A stretch of DNA of 64,000 nucleotides from Atkinsonella hypoxylon (Eukaryota; Ascomycota; Sordariomycetes; Hypocreales; Clavicipitaceae). Positions 12,375-24,610 of the stretch are shown here, in pieces. The notes below the pieces were generated by a model that saw only the letters and a program-made list of their open reading frames with translations, did no database searches and was not told where the DNA came from. The translations under genes and the position numbers were made by a program. Within the stretch, counting starts at the first letter, position 1. Each line of letters begins with the position of its first letter. The stretch lies in the NCBI GenBank assembly GCA_000729835.1, contig JFHB01000070.1, positions 62,001-126,000 of the forward strand. The letters run 5' to 3'.

Positions 12375-13690
12375 TGCCTCGACTCCAAATCCCCAACCTT
12401 GACCGTCATCAGAGCTCCGCGAATCCCATGACACCAATCAGACACCAACGGCAGCTGCAAACGTCACACGCTCAAATGCCTCAACCTTGCTGCCGCGCCA
12501 CAGCCGCACACCCCTCTTCTGGCGCTGGTTGAATCTTGGGTCCGCTCTTGAGCCACCAACCAGTTGACGTCCCTGTCTTCCTTTCTGCGCTCGTCCCCCA
12601 CTCGCGACCCCAGACTTTTTTACGCCCCCAGGTGCAGATGGCAGCGCAGCGTCCCATCCATGTCTTGCCCGGAGTCTCGGGCCTTCATCCATTCCTCTCC
12701 CTTGTCTTCCTCTTCTCCATTCCTCCTCCAAAGCTTTGCGATGCTGTCGTAATAAGTGTCAACCGTCTTCTTTTGTACTTTCTCCCACTACACCAGGGCG
12801 TCTTCGTTCAACCCAATCTTAGCCAAGCTCGCCAATCGAATCGAATCGAATCGAATTCGACCAACCGCCCCGTTTAGCTATTTCCAGTCTAGGGCTGGGA
12901 GTATATGCCGGCATTGCTGTCGGCGGGGCGCTGCGCTGTGCTGCGTTGTGTCACGTTGCGCGACGTTGCGTTCGGCACCCCCGGGGCATCCTTTGTCATC
13001 TACCCCGGTTGTCTATGTTAATTCTTTATTGGGTGTCTTTTGTTGCCTCTTTCCGAAGTATTCACGATCAATCCGAGAGAATTCTTGCCAAGCCGCACAC
13101 CTACGCCCGAGGTTCCTTGGGTAGGACGGACTAGCTCATCCGGACTACATCTGCGGAAACCGCCTGGTACGACTGGACCTCAAGCTCATCCGGACCCTTT
13201 GTTGGTTGCCATCTCGGAGTCATCTGCCCGCAGAGCTTTCGAACAAGATACAGACGTGTTCCCTGCAGCAGTGGTCACGATCTCGGTCTTGCACTCCTTA
13301 GGCGTCGAGCATTCATCCTCGTGCTATTCACTCATTGGGCAACTTCTTCTCTCGGCGACATACGTCTGTGCCGTGACGTTCCTTTCGTGAAACAAGATCA
13401 TTTCCATTCACGCTAGCATTTGCCCCTGACTTTCCAAAAAATATTGCACTGACGTGCATACACCTTCGGTCACTGCATCGCACACCCCTCCCTGGTCGGT
13501 GATTCATCTTTTGCCTGGGATCAGGGTAATAGCAGCGTTTCTTTCCACTTATAGAGTTCCACATCATCCATTTCGCTCACATGTATGTAACTCTTATAAA
13601 TACCACGGGGGAGGACCTCTACGAGGCCGTGATTCAGACATCATGGACATTGATGGGCTCCCTCGGTAGTATTCAACAGACCTTATCACG

Positions 13691-13726
13691 GATACCAGGC
13701 ACGATATCAGGCACGATACCAGGCAC
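13691..13726 (+). repeat. 12-bp tandem repeat abutting the gtaA start codon
   Basis: Three copies of GATACCAGGCAC (the middle copy has one T for C) end directly before the ATG at 13728. The unit is a multiple of three, and the frame is open upstream to an ATG at 13581. If that ATG were used, the repeat would encode an IPGT-ISGT-IPGT stretch. Confidence 0.85.
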
Positions 13727-13727
13727 G

Positions 13728-16094
13728 ATGAAGTTGGCCAAATACGCTTCGGCAGCCATTCTTGCCTTGCTTGGGTCACAAGCAGAGGCGGACTCAGCCT
13801 TTTCGCCTGCAAGGCCTCCTGCCGTGCCTCTTGCCGTACGATCCCCATATCTTAATGTGTGGCTCAACGGCCAAGAGAATGGGCCTCATGCCATTTTGCC
13901 GGGTCAATGGCCAAGATTCTGGACGTAAGTCTCGCAAAAGGACTTTTTTTTCTTCTTCTCACATATCTATGAGCTTGCATTGAAGCTGACATGTATGACT
14001 TCATAACAGCACCGGAATTTCAGCATGGCAAGGATTTATCATGGTCGACGGTGAAGCATACAACTGGATGGGTGCGGCTTCTGGCGCGCCGAATGTTGAC
14101 CAATTGAGCATGGACTACACGTCCACTCGCTCCAACTTCAAAATGTCCGTCGGTGGTAAGGTGGCAATGAACATTGAATTCCTGTCACCCGTATATCCAG
14201 ACGATTTAAAGCGCCAATCGATTCCCTTCTCCTACATGAATGTGGCGGTTAGCTCTCTTGACGGTGCCTCACATTGTGTGCAGATCTATGCCGACATATC
14301 CGGAGGTTGGTAGAACTACCATGGTCATGTTCCAAAGGTTTCAAGACTGACGAGACCATAGAATGGACCTCGGGTGATACGCAAGCCGTCATTCAATGGG
14401 AAACTTCCTCTGCTTCGGGCATTCGAAGCCACAAAATCTACAAAGAGCAGCAAAGAGAATTCCAAGAAGATGGTGACAATGCCGCCTGGGGAAACTGGTA
14501 CTGGTCCACTGCCGAGCAGGAGGGCACGACTTATAAAATTGGTGCCGATACGGACGTGCGTGGGCAGTTCTTGAAACAAAGCAGCTTGGACAACAAGGTC
14601 GACATTCAATTCCGTGCGGTTCGAGATAGATGGTCAGTGACAATCAAACCCGGACTTTGGGCTCAAGGAAGAGACTTACTAATTTACTGCAGGCCTGTCT
14701 TTGCTTTTTCGCGCGATCTTGGCAACATCACAAGTAGTGCTGTCTCGACGCTGTTCACAATCGGAGTGGCTCAGAACAACTCGATTCAATTCACTGGAAA
14801 AGCCGATCAGCCCCAAGCCGTCCCGTCTCTTTGGACTTCTTACTTCACGGAACCGGAACTAGTGAATTTCTTCTATAAAGACTACGACCATGCTGGACGT
14901 GCCTCTACTAGTCTTGATAATCGCATCCAGAAGGATTCTGTTGCTGCCGGCGGACAGGACTATGCCACAATGACGACTCTCGTCGTCAGACAGGTATTTG
15001 GCGCTCTGGCATACTCGGGCAGCGCTGATAATCCCCTGATTTTCTTGAAGGAAATTTCCTCCAACAGTGATATCCAAACTGTTGACGTCATCTTTCCTGC
15101 TTTCCCTATGTTGCTGTATCTGAACCCTGATCTTCTCAAGTACTTGCTGGAGCCCCTTTTGATCAACGATCGGTATCACTATCCCAACAACTGGGCGCAG
15201 CATGATTTGGGCCGCTTCCCTCGGGCAAATGGATATCCCAAGGGTGACGATGAGCCAATGCCCCTTGAAGAATGCGGGAACATGATCATTATGATGCTTG
15301 CTTACTCTCAGCGAAAGAATGACAATAAGTACTTGGCCAACAACTGGGACTTGCTCGTCAAATGGGCCAAGTATATGATTCAAGATGCCAAGGTTCCCGC
15401 TCAACAGCTCTCCACTGACGACTTTGCTGGCCATCTTGCGTAAGTTGTCCATGCCCCGCGCTTCATTTCGCTCCTTTGTGAGCAGAAGCCATTCATTCAT
15501 TTCTCTATTGTCTGGCCATGGGAAAAAAACACTAACGCCATATGCAGTAATCAAACCAACCTTGCCATCAAAGGCATAATTGCACTTCAGGCCATGTCAC
15601 AAATAGCCACCAAAGCTGGCCACCAGAAGGAACGCACCAAATACGAACGATATGCCAAGGACTACCTCGCTTTCTGGACCCAGCACGGTGTCAATAAACA
15701 AGCCGGTCATACCACGCTCCAATACGACAATGAGACGTCTTACGGCCTCCTGTACAACATCTACGCCGACAAAGTCCTCGGCCTCGACTTTATTCCTCAA
15801 GAAATTTACGATATGCAGAGCGACTTCTACCTCCAAGTTCAGGATAAGTACGGCGTCATCCTCGATACCCGCAATGTCTGGACCAAAGTTGACTGGGAGC
15901 TGTTTGCCGCCGCTGTCGCCAAACCCGAAACGAAGCACATGTTCATCTCCAAGATTGCGCGATGGATAAATGAGACTCCAACGTGGCGTGCGCTCACGGA
16001 TCTGTACGATGTTAATACCGGCGGATACCCCAATATTCAATTCACAGCTAGACCTGTAATGGGAGGGTTGTTCTCATTACTGGCGCTGCCATAG
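13728..16094 (+). CDS. gtaA: Secreted glutaminase A family protein (GtaA-like)
   Basis: Member of the fungal glutaminase GtaA family (DUF4965/DUF5127/DUF1793-type domains). Characterised members hydrolyse L-glutamine to glutamate and ammonia outside the cell. Exons 13728-13924, 14010-14305, 14362-14632, 14693-15439 and 15548-16094 join in frame to 685 residues, the usual family length. Visible: signal peptide ('MKLAKYASAAILALLGSQAEA'), N-terminal 'SPYLNVWLNGQ' and 'LPGQWPRFWT', middle 'NNWAQHDLGRFPRANGYPKG', 'MPLEECGNMIIMMLAYSQ', then 'TLQYDNETSYGLLYNIYADK' and the C-terminal 'RPVMGGLFSLLALP', all typical of the family. The ATG at 13728 was chosen because the signal peptide starts there; an in-frame ATG at 13581 would add 49 residues before it. 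The flanks are gene-free. Glutaminase activity itself is inferred from the family. Confidence 0.9.
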
Positions 16095-17304
16095 ATGCTG
16101 GCCACCTTTTCTATTCACATTTATGTCAATATATTCGAATATACATGTTCGATTGCAAATTTGTGGTTTTTGGTTCTCACGTATTCAATCTAGGGGGCTG
16201 AAGTTTCGGCTACCTAAATCCACCTTGACGGGCAATTCGAGATTTGTTGTATATACATGAATGCTGGTACTATATGTGTCTATATAGCTGGGACAGCCCG
16301 CTGGCCGAACATTTCGTGCTAATACATCTGACTATCTATCTTTGCTGGACTCTTACAATATTATCCCAATGGTTTTCACACATCCATTTTGCGGGATTCA
16401 GTGCGTTAGTGCATTGAATTACATAATGCGTCAAACTGCGGCATAATCTCGCTGCGATTAGCCGGTATATTAGAAGTGGAAAAGGGTAGAATTGCAAATA
16501 AAATTAGGTAACTTTTATTTCACCAAAGTATATCCTATGCCAAGTGATATGATTTCTGATTAGGCCCCCCTTCCCCCCCCCCCTCTCTCACTCCCTTGCA
16601 GTAGATTTGTAAAACCATTAACTAACTCCACCACTTTGCTGCCGGACTCATCATAAAGTGGCTCACCGAATAGTTAGAGTGGCAAAAATTTTCGATCCTA
16701 TGCACCCGGTCTAATGTGGATAAGAATGCAACCTGGAGATCCGGGCACGTCGGTGCGCCGGCACGGTGGATCGTGGCTTGTCGGTCGTCGATTTACGCTG
16801 GACTTGATATGCAGATGGCGATGGTTGGAGCATTGTGGTGTGATACTGTCACGCGAGGTTGCTTGGCCACTGTTCATCCTAGTGATGTCTGTTTGGTACG
16901 CAAAACACTGTCATCTTCAACGCTTTTAAAGTTATTAACAAGTCTCTATTCCAATCACTATTGCCTACCCTGCCGAGATTGACACTTGGTCATTATCGTC
17001 ATGCGCGTGACGCCATACCAAGGTACAGGCCTCTATCTTCCATTAGTGGTATTCGTCGGCGCTGGACTCACATTGGGAGATGCTATGTATACTGGACAAG
17101 GTAAATGTTTATTATAAAAGAAACCCGTTTTGCCATTGCAATGACCCGATTGCTGGACTCTGAAGTCCCTTTGCATGCACCTTTCATGGGGTACGGAATA
17201 TACTTGCCCGAATGGGCGATGCTCCTATTTTTCACTTCACCTAATCCTTTGACTCTCCGCCTTCTTCCACCTGCTCATCGTCGTCCCTTTTCGATGATTG
17301 CGTC
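16095..17304. other. Intergenic between gtaA and CFEM receptor 1
   Basis: Convergent 3' flanks, about 1.2 kb. It includes an AT-rich stretch (16.1-16.55 kb, likely 3' UTR and terminator DNA) and a C-run near 16564-16582. No gene recognised. Confidence 0.45.
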
Positions 17305-18813
17305 CTAGTGCTGTTGGCCTGCTATTGATAATGAGGACTGTGAATGATCGTCCTTGCTTGGAGATGACGACTCATTCAGCTGAATTTCGGAACTACCGAT
17401 GCGAACTTGGTCCCGTCTCATCATCAAGCTATGATGTCGAGACGCTTGTTTGCTCGGGTTCATGGGACTTCCAAACACTCTTGGCCACATACGAACGAGC
17501 ACCAGTCGAACGGTAGGAAGACAGGCACAGATGAGTCCAACGTTGATCTCAATCGTTGACCACAGCGCCGTATGCCAGAAGTCCCAGGTCGGGTTTGATG
17601 ACTTGAAAAAGTACAGCAGCGATCGCAGTCGCAGAGCCGAAACGATGGTGACACTACCGGCAGTTTGTGAGCAAGTCTCAGTCGGCAATCGCGCAGCTGC
17701 GGAGTAACATACAATGCTCCAGTTGAAAACATGATGACTGCACCGATCTTCTTCTTCCAGTGCAGGTCGAGCTGCTTGATCTGAGAGAGAGGAATGCCAA
17801 TCATCCACAGGTCGATGGCCACGCTCATGGCACCGTTAATCCAGCCCAGCATGTTCAGGTCCAGACAGCGTCCAGACTGTTGCACAAACCGTGTCCAATA
17901 GTAATCGAATGGTACGCATGCGAGAATGCTAACAAGTATGCAGGTCAAGCCAAATCCTACGTTGACCGCAACCGTCGACCAGAGCAGAATCCGTACCGTT
18001 TTGCTTGGGAAAATGGTGAGGTAGAAACAGAGCAAACTGAGCTTGATCATCATGATGAGGAACAGATAGAGAATCTGTTGAATATAAAAGAACCTCGCAA
18101 ACTCGACTATCTCTGATGGACGGATGGTCCACACATCCTTTCCTAGGCCATTATCTGTAAGTCCCACGGTGTTCAATACTGTACTGGGAACGCCGACAAA
18201 CACAGACAGTATGACCACCCAATCATCCGCTCTTAATCTTCTTTGGTAGCTGAACCACTTCTTGAAAACGAGTCTTACAATGACGAGACTACCTGTTACA
18301 GCACATAGAGCGATGCTTGTGACGTTGTATTGGCCAGATCGGTCTCTTGGTGGTCGACCGCAGGTTGCTTCGGTAATATTTCTAGAGACTGGTTCTGGTC
18401 AGTGCCGTGGATAGGGGTTGGAGTCCCTACTGTTTAGTTTCTGAAGCATACTGAATTGTTCGGGAAGGTCACAGAAAAATTGGATGCATTTAGTCGTTTG
18501 CTCGGTGAAGGATTGATCCGAGCATATGCAGGATGCTATGTCTGGACATTTTGTTTCTGAGATGGAGGATGCATTCAAACACTCGGCCTGCGGGCGTACT
18601 TGGTCAGGAATATATGTATGTAGGTAGGGTTCAGGATCTGACTTGGGATGGAGAGGCACTCACTCCGCAAGCTGGCAAAGACGACAGGTAATGGTCAACA
18701 TCGAAGTGATATACTGCTGGCGCAGAAACGCTATTATTATGTGCTTGGCTGATGCCTAGCACACACGCAGCTAGGACAGCAGCTAGGACAGCATCTGACA
18801 CTCGGAATCCCAT
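17305..18813 (-). CDS. CFEM-domain PTH11-type seven-helix receptor 1
   Basis: Plasma-membrane receptor-like protein of the Pth11 type; family members are thought to sense surfaces or host cues upstream of cAMP/G-protein signalling. Minus-strand exons 18664-18813, 18431-18587, 17713-18388 and 17305-17653 join in frame to 443 residues. Seen: signal peptide (residues about 1-24), an extracellular CFEM module with spaced cysteines ('LSSLPACG', 'CLNASS', 'CPDIASCICSDQ', 'KCIQFFC'), a linker 'ATCGRPPRDRS', then a helical bundle with 'LRADDWVVILSVFVGVPSTV', 'LYLFLIMMIKLSLLCFYL', 'LDLNMLGWINGAMSVAIDLW' and 'STGAFVTIVSALRLRSLLYF', and a Ser/Lys-rich cytoplasmic tail with 'SSSPSKDDHSQSS'. The second intron is only 42 nt (18389-18430). 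The ligand is unknown. A close relative lies at 22.2 kb on the same strand. Confidence 0.85.
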
Positions 18814-19120
18814 ACCGAAACCTGCCGTACTGCCGGCAACACAACAAAGAAGTAGACAGTATCGGCACTTTCTTTGTTGGTGTGGTGGTCAGACAAGGGT
18901 GCGATCGAGTCGCCGGTCACTTTGATCACCGGTTAGGCCCCAACATGTCTGTCGGCCATTCTTGAGAGCGTTTGTGGTTTGTGGCCGGTTGAAAGATGAT
19001 GATTTTGGAAGCTAGGAGAGACTTTGAGGCTGGCGACTACTTAACCAAGGAACAGACACCACGCAGACAGACAGAATGAGAGAGAGAGGCCAAGACCCCT
19101 GGCCGTCCGGACAATCGACC

Positions 19121-19144
19121 ATGTATGTATGTATGTATGTATGT
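19121..19144. repeat. ATGT microsatellite
   Basis: About six tandem ATGT units, read directly from the sequence, upstream of CFEM receptor 1. Confidence 0.9.
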
Positions 19145-20511
19145 GCCTTTTGTGCTAATCACTGCAATTTCATAAATGAAGAACCGATGTAGACACCCCT
19201 GACGCGCAGGACATTCTGGGTCTGGTTTTCAATCATTGCAACCTCTGCTACGACCGGTGCTCGTGAAACTGGGTAACTAGCGAGGGATGCATCGCGGAAG
19301 CACAAACCTTATCCATGCTCACAGCGACGATTGTGGCCCGAGGCAGGACTGGAAATGTCGTGGACTATGTATGTATGTCATGTTTGGGCCACGTGAAAGT
19401 GAAAGAGGAATACGCCCGGTCTGCTTGCTGCTACCTTTCGCTTAGCTCACGTGCGCCATTCTTTCATCTGTCTATCAATCAGGTCGAGGCCTTTTTGTGA
19501 AAACGGGTTCATAGTGGTGACCTAGAAGGTTCGTTCTGTAGGAGCGTTGCGCGCAGTATCAGTATCGATGTTGGTCTGATCTTGATGTGTGTTGACTAGT
19601 TACGGAATAGTGGGTTTGAATGCATATGCGGAAGTTGTCGGATGGTGGATGACATGGAATTAATTAATTGTAGGCACGTCATGTTAGTCGGCATGTGATT
19701 CCGCCCCCCCCCCCCCCCCCTTTCCGGCACCACCAGCCAGGAAGGAAGCTTGATGTGATTGATGGTCTCGCCCCTGACTTAAGTTTGAAGTGCAAAAAGA
19801 CGGAGCGAATGTTTTTCTCCCTGCTTTTCCCCCTCTTCCTGTTTGCTACTGGGGGTTGCTAAGCCTATTCATATTCATATCAATCATGGTTACGGAATAC
19901 ACGGCAGCATATACTTTCTTTTCCGAGAGTTCTTTGGTGCTAAACCAATTGTCGCCTCTCACCGCGGGGGTTTCAGAAAAAAAGAAAAAAAAAAAAAAAA
20001 GAGCCCCATAGATGTCATCCAATGGGATCAGAAAGAAGACACGGTAGTTGAAGAGACACGGTTTTGACAGGGGGGGAGGGAATCGACGCCACGATACGCG
20101 GAAATACTACTAACTACTTCACGCGGGTAATTTAGGTTTCATATACACACTTGGGAAGGCGCCCGGGCGTCCTTGCCCAGTTCGGCTCCCTTCGTCTTAC
20201 GTACACTTTTTTTTTTTTTTTTTTTTTTTTCCTTTTTTTTTTTTTCCCTATTCCAATATCACCAGTGTTGCAACCGGACGCAACAGCTAGACTAGACAGA
20301 CGACGGGCTGGGGCCGAGATGAATGAATTGCCTTGCCTGGGTATCCGTACTCTGAGCCAAAGCTTGCTCGGCCTAAAAATGACGTCTCAGGGATTCCAGA
20401 ATGAGACCGGCTGGGCGTGGTGCAAATGTCGGCACTTGGGCGCTACCTTGCTTGGGCTCGGGGACGCTCGGTCCGTCAACATCACATGCCGTACCGCAGC
20501 GCCACCGTGAC

Positions 20512-20563
20512 TACTCCGTAATACGGAATACAGCAGGCATGCATGTATTCCGTATTCCGTATA
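20512..20563. repeat. Cluster of TACGGARTA-type palindromic words
   Basis: Within about 50 bp there are five related words: ACTCCGTA, ATACGGAATA, GTATTCCGT, ATTCCGTAT and overlaps of these, arranged as inverted repeats. The same word family recurs across the window only between genes. Function unknown. Confidence 0.6.
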
Positions 20564-22211
20564 TTAATTATATACACCAGGACCAAAGGAGGACGGTTTT
20601 GCTTTTGTGCCGTTTCGGCGGGCGGGTAAACGTATAGCCCTTGGATTTATCTTGACAACGGGGTTCTGCGGGGGATTGAAGCGCGACGCTTGATCCGGAT
20701 ACGCGTACTCGACCTCGTTAGCTCGCGCAGAGCAGTTTTTGCTACACAGAGCAAGCCGATACTAGCATGCGATGCAGTTTCGTTTTCAAAAGGTTCTCAT
20801 TCATGCTAGTTAGTAACTACATTTTTATAGAGTGGCTCTCGTGCTGCGAATGCCTCGGAAAGTGTAGCATGGTTTCCCGAGTATCCTGGGCAAACCCCCC
20901 CCCCCCTTTTGCCCACAGTATTGATACGATAAATTGTAGGGTTGTATTGCAATATGAGGCTAAGTGAAGGGGTATCCCGTCTCCATTCTAATCGACTTGG
21001 CAAGAACGAGATACACCCGAATAGGAACACCGAATTGTGTTTCGCTTATCGTAAAAACGCCTCTGTCCTTGCGATAACACCAGGGCTTGCGAGCACCCTT
21101 CAGCGTAGACGTTTCTGCGTCCAGGGTGGCAGGTCTCCATGGTCTGATCTGTTTGCAAGGAAACAGGGTAGAGATAGGAAGGATGTGTTCCGACGGTGCA
21201 TCGTGCCCGCCGCTTCGAGAGCGTATCGGTAGTCGCTCACTCGGCACCGGCAGTTACGCAGCTCAGGTCTGTATTTCCCAAAGGGTCAAGGCATGATACC
21301 GGCTGGGTGCTACTGCTCAAGTCACTAGCCGCACGACTTGCAAGACCAGCTGGCCTCACTTCATACGTCATGGGGACATGAACGATGCCGCTTACATCTG
21401 GTCCTTACCGGACATCAGCCTCAGTCACCAGACGGAGTACGTTTATTGTACAAAATTATTTACAATACCCCCAGTATACCATTACAAGAAAAAAAGAAAA
21501 AAAAAAAAAAAAAACCAAAGGGGCAAATTGGACACAAAATAAAATCGGCATCGCGAATTCATGGACATCATTGAGATCGTTGGTGCATTTTTTTTTGGTT
21601 TCCCGCCGCTGCCCCCAAGGCGAATTTCACTCATGATCCACCGGTATCTGTGGCTGCAGCAAGTATAATATGGCTGTCTTGCTGGCAGATAGTATGGATA
21701 GCATTAGACATCTGGGCGTACAACTGTCTCTCCCGGCTTGAACATGGTCGACCGCGGCTAGCTTTCATAGCACTCGTTCCGTTCTCGGCGCGGATGCGCA
21801 TGCTGATGAGGGACCTGCCTTTCGACGCCCGATACAAGCCCTATAGACCTGTTCAATGACGGCGAGACTCTGGCGTACGTGTCCTGGGTAGGAGTCGAGT
21901 CGAGGATGAATGAATGTCCCTCCTCGGGGGCCGTCGGCGATACGCTGCGGAGCCCACTTCAGCATGGCTAAGCCAAGCATGTACAGGACAGTTTTGAGCG
22001 AGGGGCCTGAATGCTGTGGCTCGAGATGATTTTCGTGATTGTTTTGAATCGGTCTGGTAGCAGATGTAAGCGTGCTGGCATGTTGATGTACCGTCTCGAC
22101 GAGTTTCACCCCAGCCACAACCTCAGGCTTCGCTTACAGGCAATAATATCGAGACCATCCCGTTCCCCCGTCTTGGTGTAATTCATATCCAAAGGCCCGG
22201 TAAAAGCTCCC

Positions 22212-23728
22212 TCATGCGGGAGTAGAACAATGCTGCCGGCCCATCGGCGCTTCATCTGTGCAGAGCGCCGTCTGGCTCTCTGCCCGATCAACACGGTCCT
22301 GCACCGAGTTTTTCCGCTCTCGATACGATGGCAGCGTGTGTCCAGAACAGAGCGGACCTTCTGCCTGTCTCGGTTTCGACGAACGGAGAGCGTGCGCGGA
22401 GCCCGAGTATTCGCTGCCGCAGATGCCTGGCATGAGTCGCATCAGGATGAGACGCGCCGTCGGCATCCACGCGCAGATGAAGCCCGTCGTGATCTCGAGT
22501 GTCGACCACCATACAAGGTTCCACTGAAGCTGGGTTGGGTTGGTCGAATGGTGGTATGTCTTCATAGAGTTCAAGCGCAGGATGGAAACGATAGTGACGC
22601 TGGTTTTATACAAAGACGAAAACGTTAGCCGCGTTCTGAGGCACCGTGGTCATGTCCCCCCCCCCAAAAAAAACCCAAAAAAAAGAAAAAAGAAAAGAGA
22701 AGAGCCAAGCTGGACACATCAATCAGGGAACTCACATAGCTCCTGTCAGGAACATCAGGACAATACCAATCTTCTTTTTAACACACAGCCTCAGCTTGCG
22801 AATCTGAGTCAAGGGCATGGCAATGAGCCAGATATCCGATGCAACACTCAGGCCGGCATTTATCCATCCCACCAGGTTCATGTTCACGCACGTTCCTTCC
22901 GCCAACGGCACGCGCCCCAGGTCGTATTGAGTGAACTGGTAAGATAGCGGATTGCACGAAAAGCTGACGGTGAGAATGAAGGCCATGGCCACCAGGACGT
23001 GGAAGACGACGGTCGCCCACAGATATCGGCGAATCTTGCCTGGGAAGATGTTTAGGTAGAAGAAGCACAGACTCAGCTTGATCTGCGTCAGGAGGATGAT
23101 ATATAGGATGGAAACGGCGAAGAAGAAGATGCCGAACTGGTATATATCATGGTCTGTTACTCCCCAGATGTCGGTCCCGAGGCCATGTTTCCTGAGGCCA
23201 GCAATCACCACAGTGACGATGGCGACGCCCGCTGGGATAGCAGACAGGATGGTCCAGTCGTCCCTGTCCAAACGTTGCCTCGCACTGAAGAGCAGCTTGA
23301 ATGTGACACGAGAGACGATGCAGAAGAGCGCCAAGCTGCCGAGACAGAGGACAATGGTGTCTAGAATATTGGTGCGGTGTCTGACGGGAACATCGCATGC
23401 CATATTTATCAATTTTCGAGACACTATGAGATTTTTTTTTTTGCCTCAACGTCAGTTATGTTTCCAGTACATGGAGGACAAGAGACTCTCACTCACACCA
23501 GCCCTCGTTGCTAGCGCACGTTGACAGCAAGCACGGTTCCAGGGCACTTGATGTGCCTGCTTTGCAGATGCATGCTAGATCTGCCAGTGAGCATGAGACG
23601 CCGAGGCATGTCTTCTGTAGGGCAAGTTAGATTCCATCACCATCATGATCGTCAGCCATGTCGGAACAGCAGACAAAACTCACACCACAAGCAGGCAGAC
23701 TGGCCAGCAGATGAGTTCGGTCCTCCAT
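22212..23728 (-). CDS. CFEM-domain PTH11-type seven-helix receptor 2
   Basis: Paralogue of the gene at 17.3 kb, with the same domain order. Proposed exons 23684-23728, 23497-23614, 22736-23423 and 22212-22599, 412 residues from the ATG at 23728. CFEM part: 'LLASLPACG', 'KTCLGVSCSLADLACICKAG', 'EPCLLSTCASNEGW'; linker 'ACDVPVRHRTN'; helices such as 'DIVLCLGSLALFCIVSRV'-like, 'YIILLTQIKLSLCFFYL', 'CVNMNLVGWINAGLSVASDI', 'FLTGAIVTIVSILRLNSM' and 'WNLVWWSTLEITTGFICAWM'. The ATG at 23728 gives no signal peptide, although the CFEM module must be outside the cell, so a further 5' exon probably lies upstream in a C/T-rich stretch (23.75-24.1 kb); the 5' end is therefore uncertain. The C-terminal tail may also be misframed after about 22290. 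Same strand and same splice phases around the CFEM exon as receptor 1. Confidence 0.75.
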
Positions 23729-24610
23729 AGGGAACAGCTAGTTGGGATTCGAAGACAGCCAGACAGGAGAGTTGTGCTTCGAAGCGACCGGGATCGGGAA
23801 GAGACAACGAGTTAAGGGGGAAAAAAAGAGGAAAGAGAAGGAAAAAAAAAAAGGGTATTAGCAAAGGCAAGGGATATCAGGCGCTTTCTCGCGTGCAGGT
23901 CCCTGCATCGAATGGATCTTCCGATTGGATTTCGCACAGGTAAAACGATGATGTTACAGGTTATAATGATCCTTATCTCAGCCCTTCTCTTCAAGGTGGG
24001 TTTGACGTCGTCCTTTAGGCCTCCTGGAATGGCAAAAGTTAGCGAGAGAGGGAAAAAAAAATGAAAGGATAAAAGAGGCAGCAAGCAAAATATGAATGGA
24101 AACGCACAGATATAAAGTTTAAGAGCACATTGGGTGGGCCAGAAGCCTCGGAAAACCTGGGTAGCACTCCGTAATTTATGCCGTAACTAGCCCTTTTTTT
24201 TTTTCCTTTTTTTTTCCCTTTTTTTCTTTTTTTTTTTAGTCAACCCATAGCGTACGGCTTTCAGGACAAGGGAACGTGAGGCTTATTTACTCGGCGCTAG
24301 GATGCCGGGCTTCAAACGTTTGGGGGATCCATCATGGACATACGTACGGAATACGCCAGGCAGGAAACAGGCAAAAAGCCCGCCGTTGTTGTTCCGTTAC
24401 ATGGTGTTGTTAGTGTTGACTAGCGGCAAGCCACTCACCAAGTTGCGCCTGGCTGTTTGGACGGGGCCCCGGTAACTATCCATTTGTGAAAGAAAGGGCA
24501 AAACGGGCGAGTCGAGGTCGAGGCGGACTGCAATCTGGATGAACGAGCCGGTTCCTGGCCCGGTTCGTCCATCCTTGTCAGATTCTTGCGGGGTGCAGGC
24601 ATCGCGGACG

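Larger units (their letters stand above)
12121..13727. other. Pyrimidine-rich region upstream of glutaminase gene
   Basis: No protein gene recognised. The plus strand is rich in C/T with several short tandem repeats: CATCTGC repeats at 12341-12374, ATCGA repeats near 12835-12856, and a 12-bp repeat just before the next ATG. Such C/T-rich DNA is typical of fungal promoters and long leaders. It probably carries the promoter and 5' UTR of the gene at 13728. Confidence 0.45.
18814..22211. other. Intergenic between the two CFEM receptors
   Basis: About 3.4 kb without a recognisable gene. Contains an ATGT microsatellite (19121-19144), a C-run (19703-19720), A- and T-runs (19978-20000, 20208-20245), a cluster of TACGGARTA-type words at 20512-20563 and an A-run near 21489-21513. 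The part 21765-22211 may include more of the tail of receptor 2: another frame reads through 22106-22294, see findings. Confidence 0.45.
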
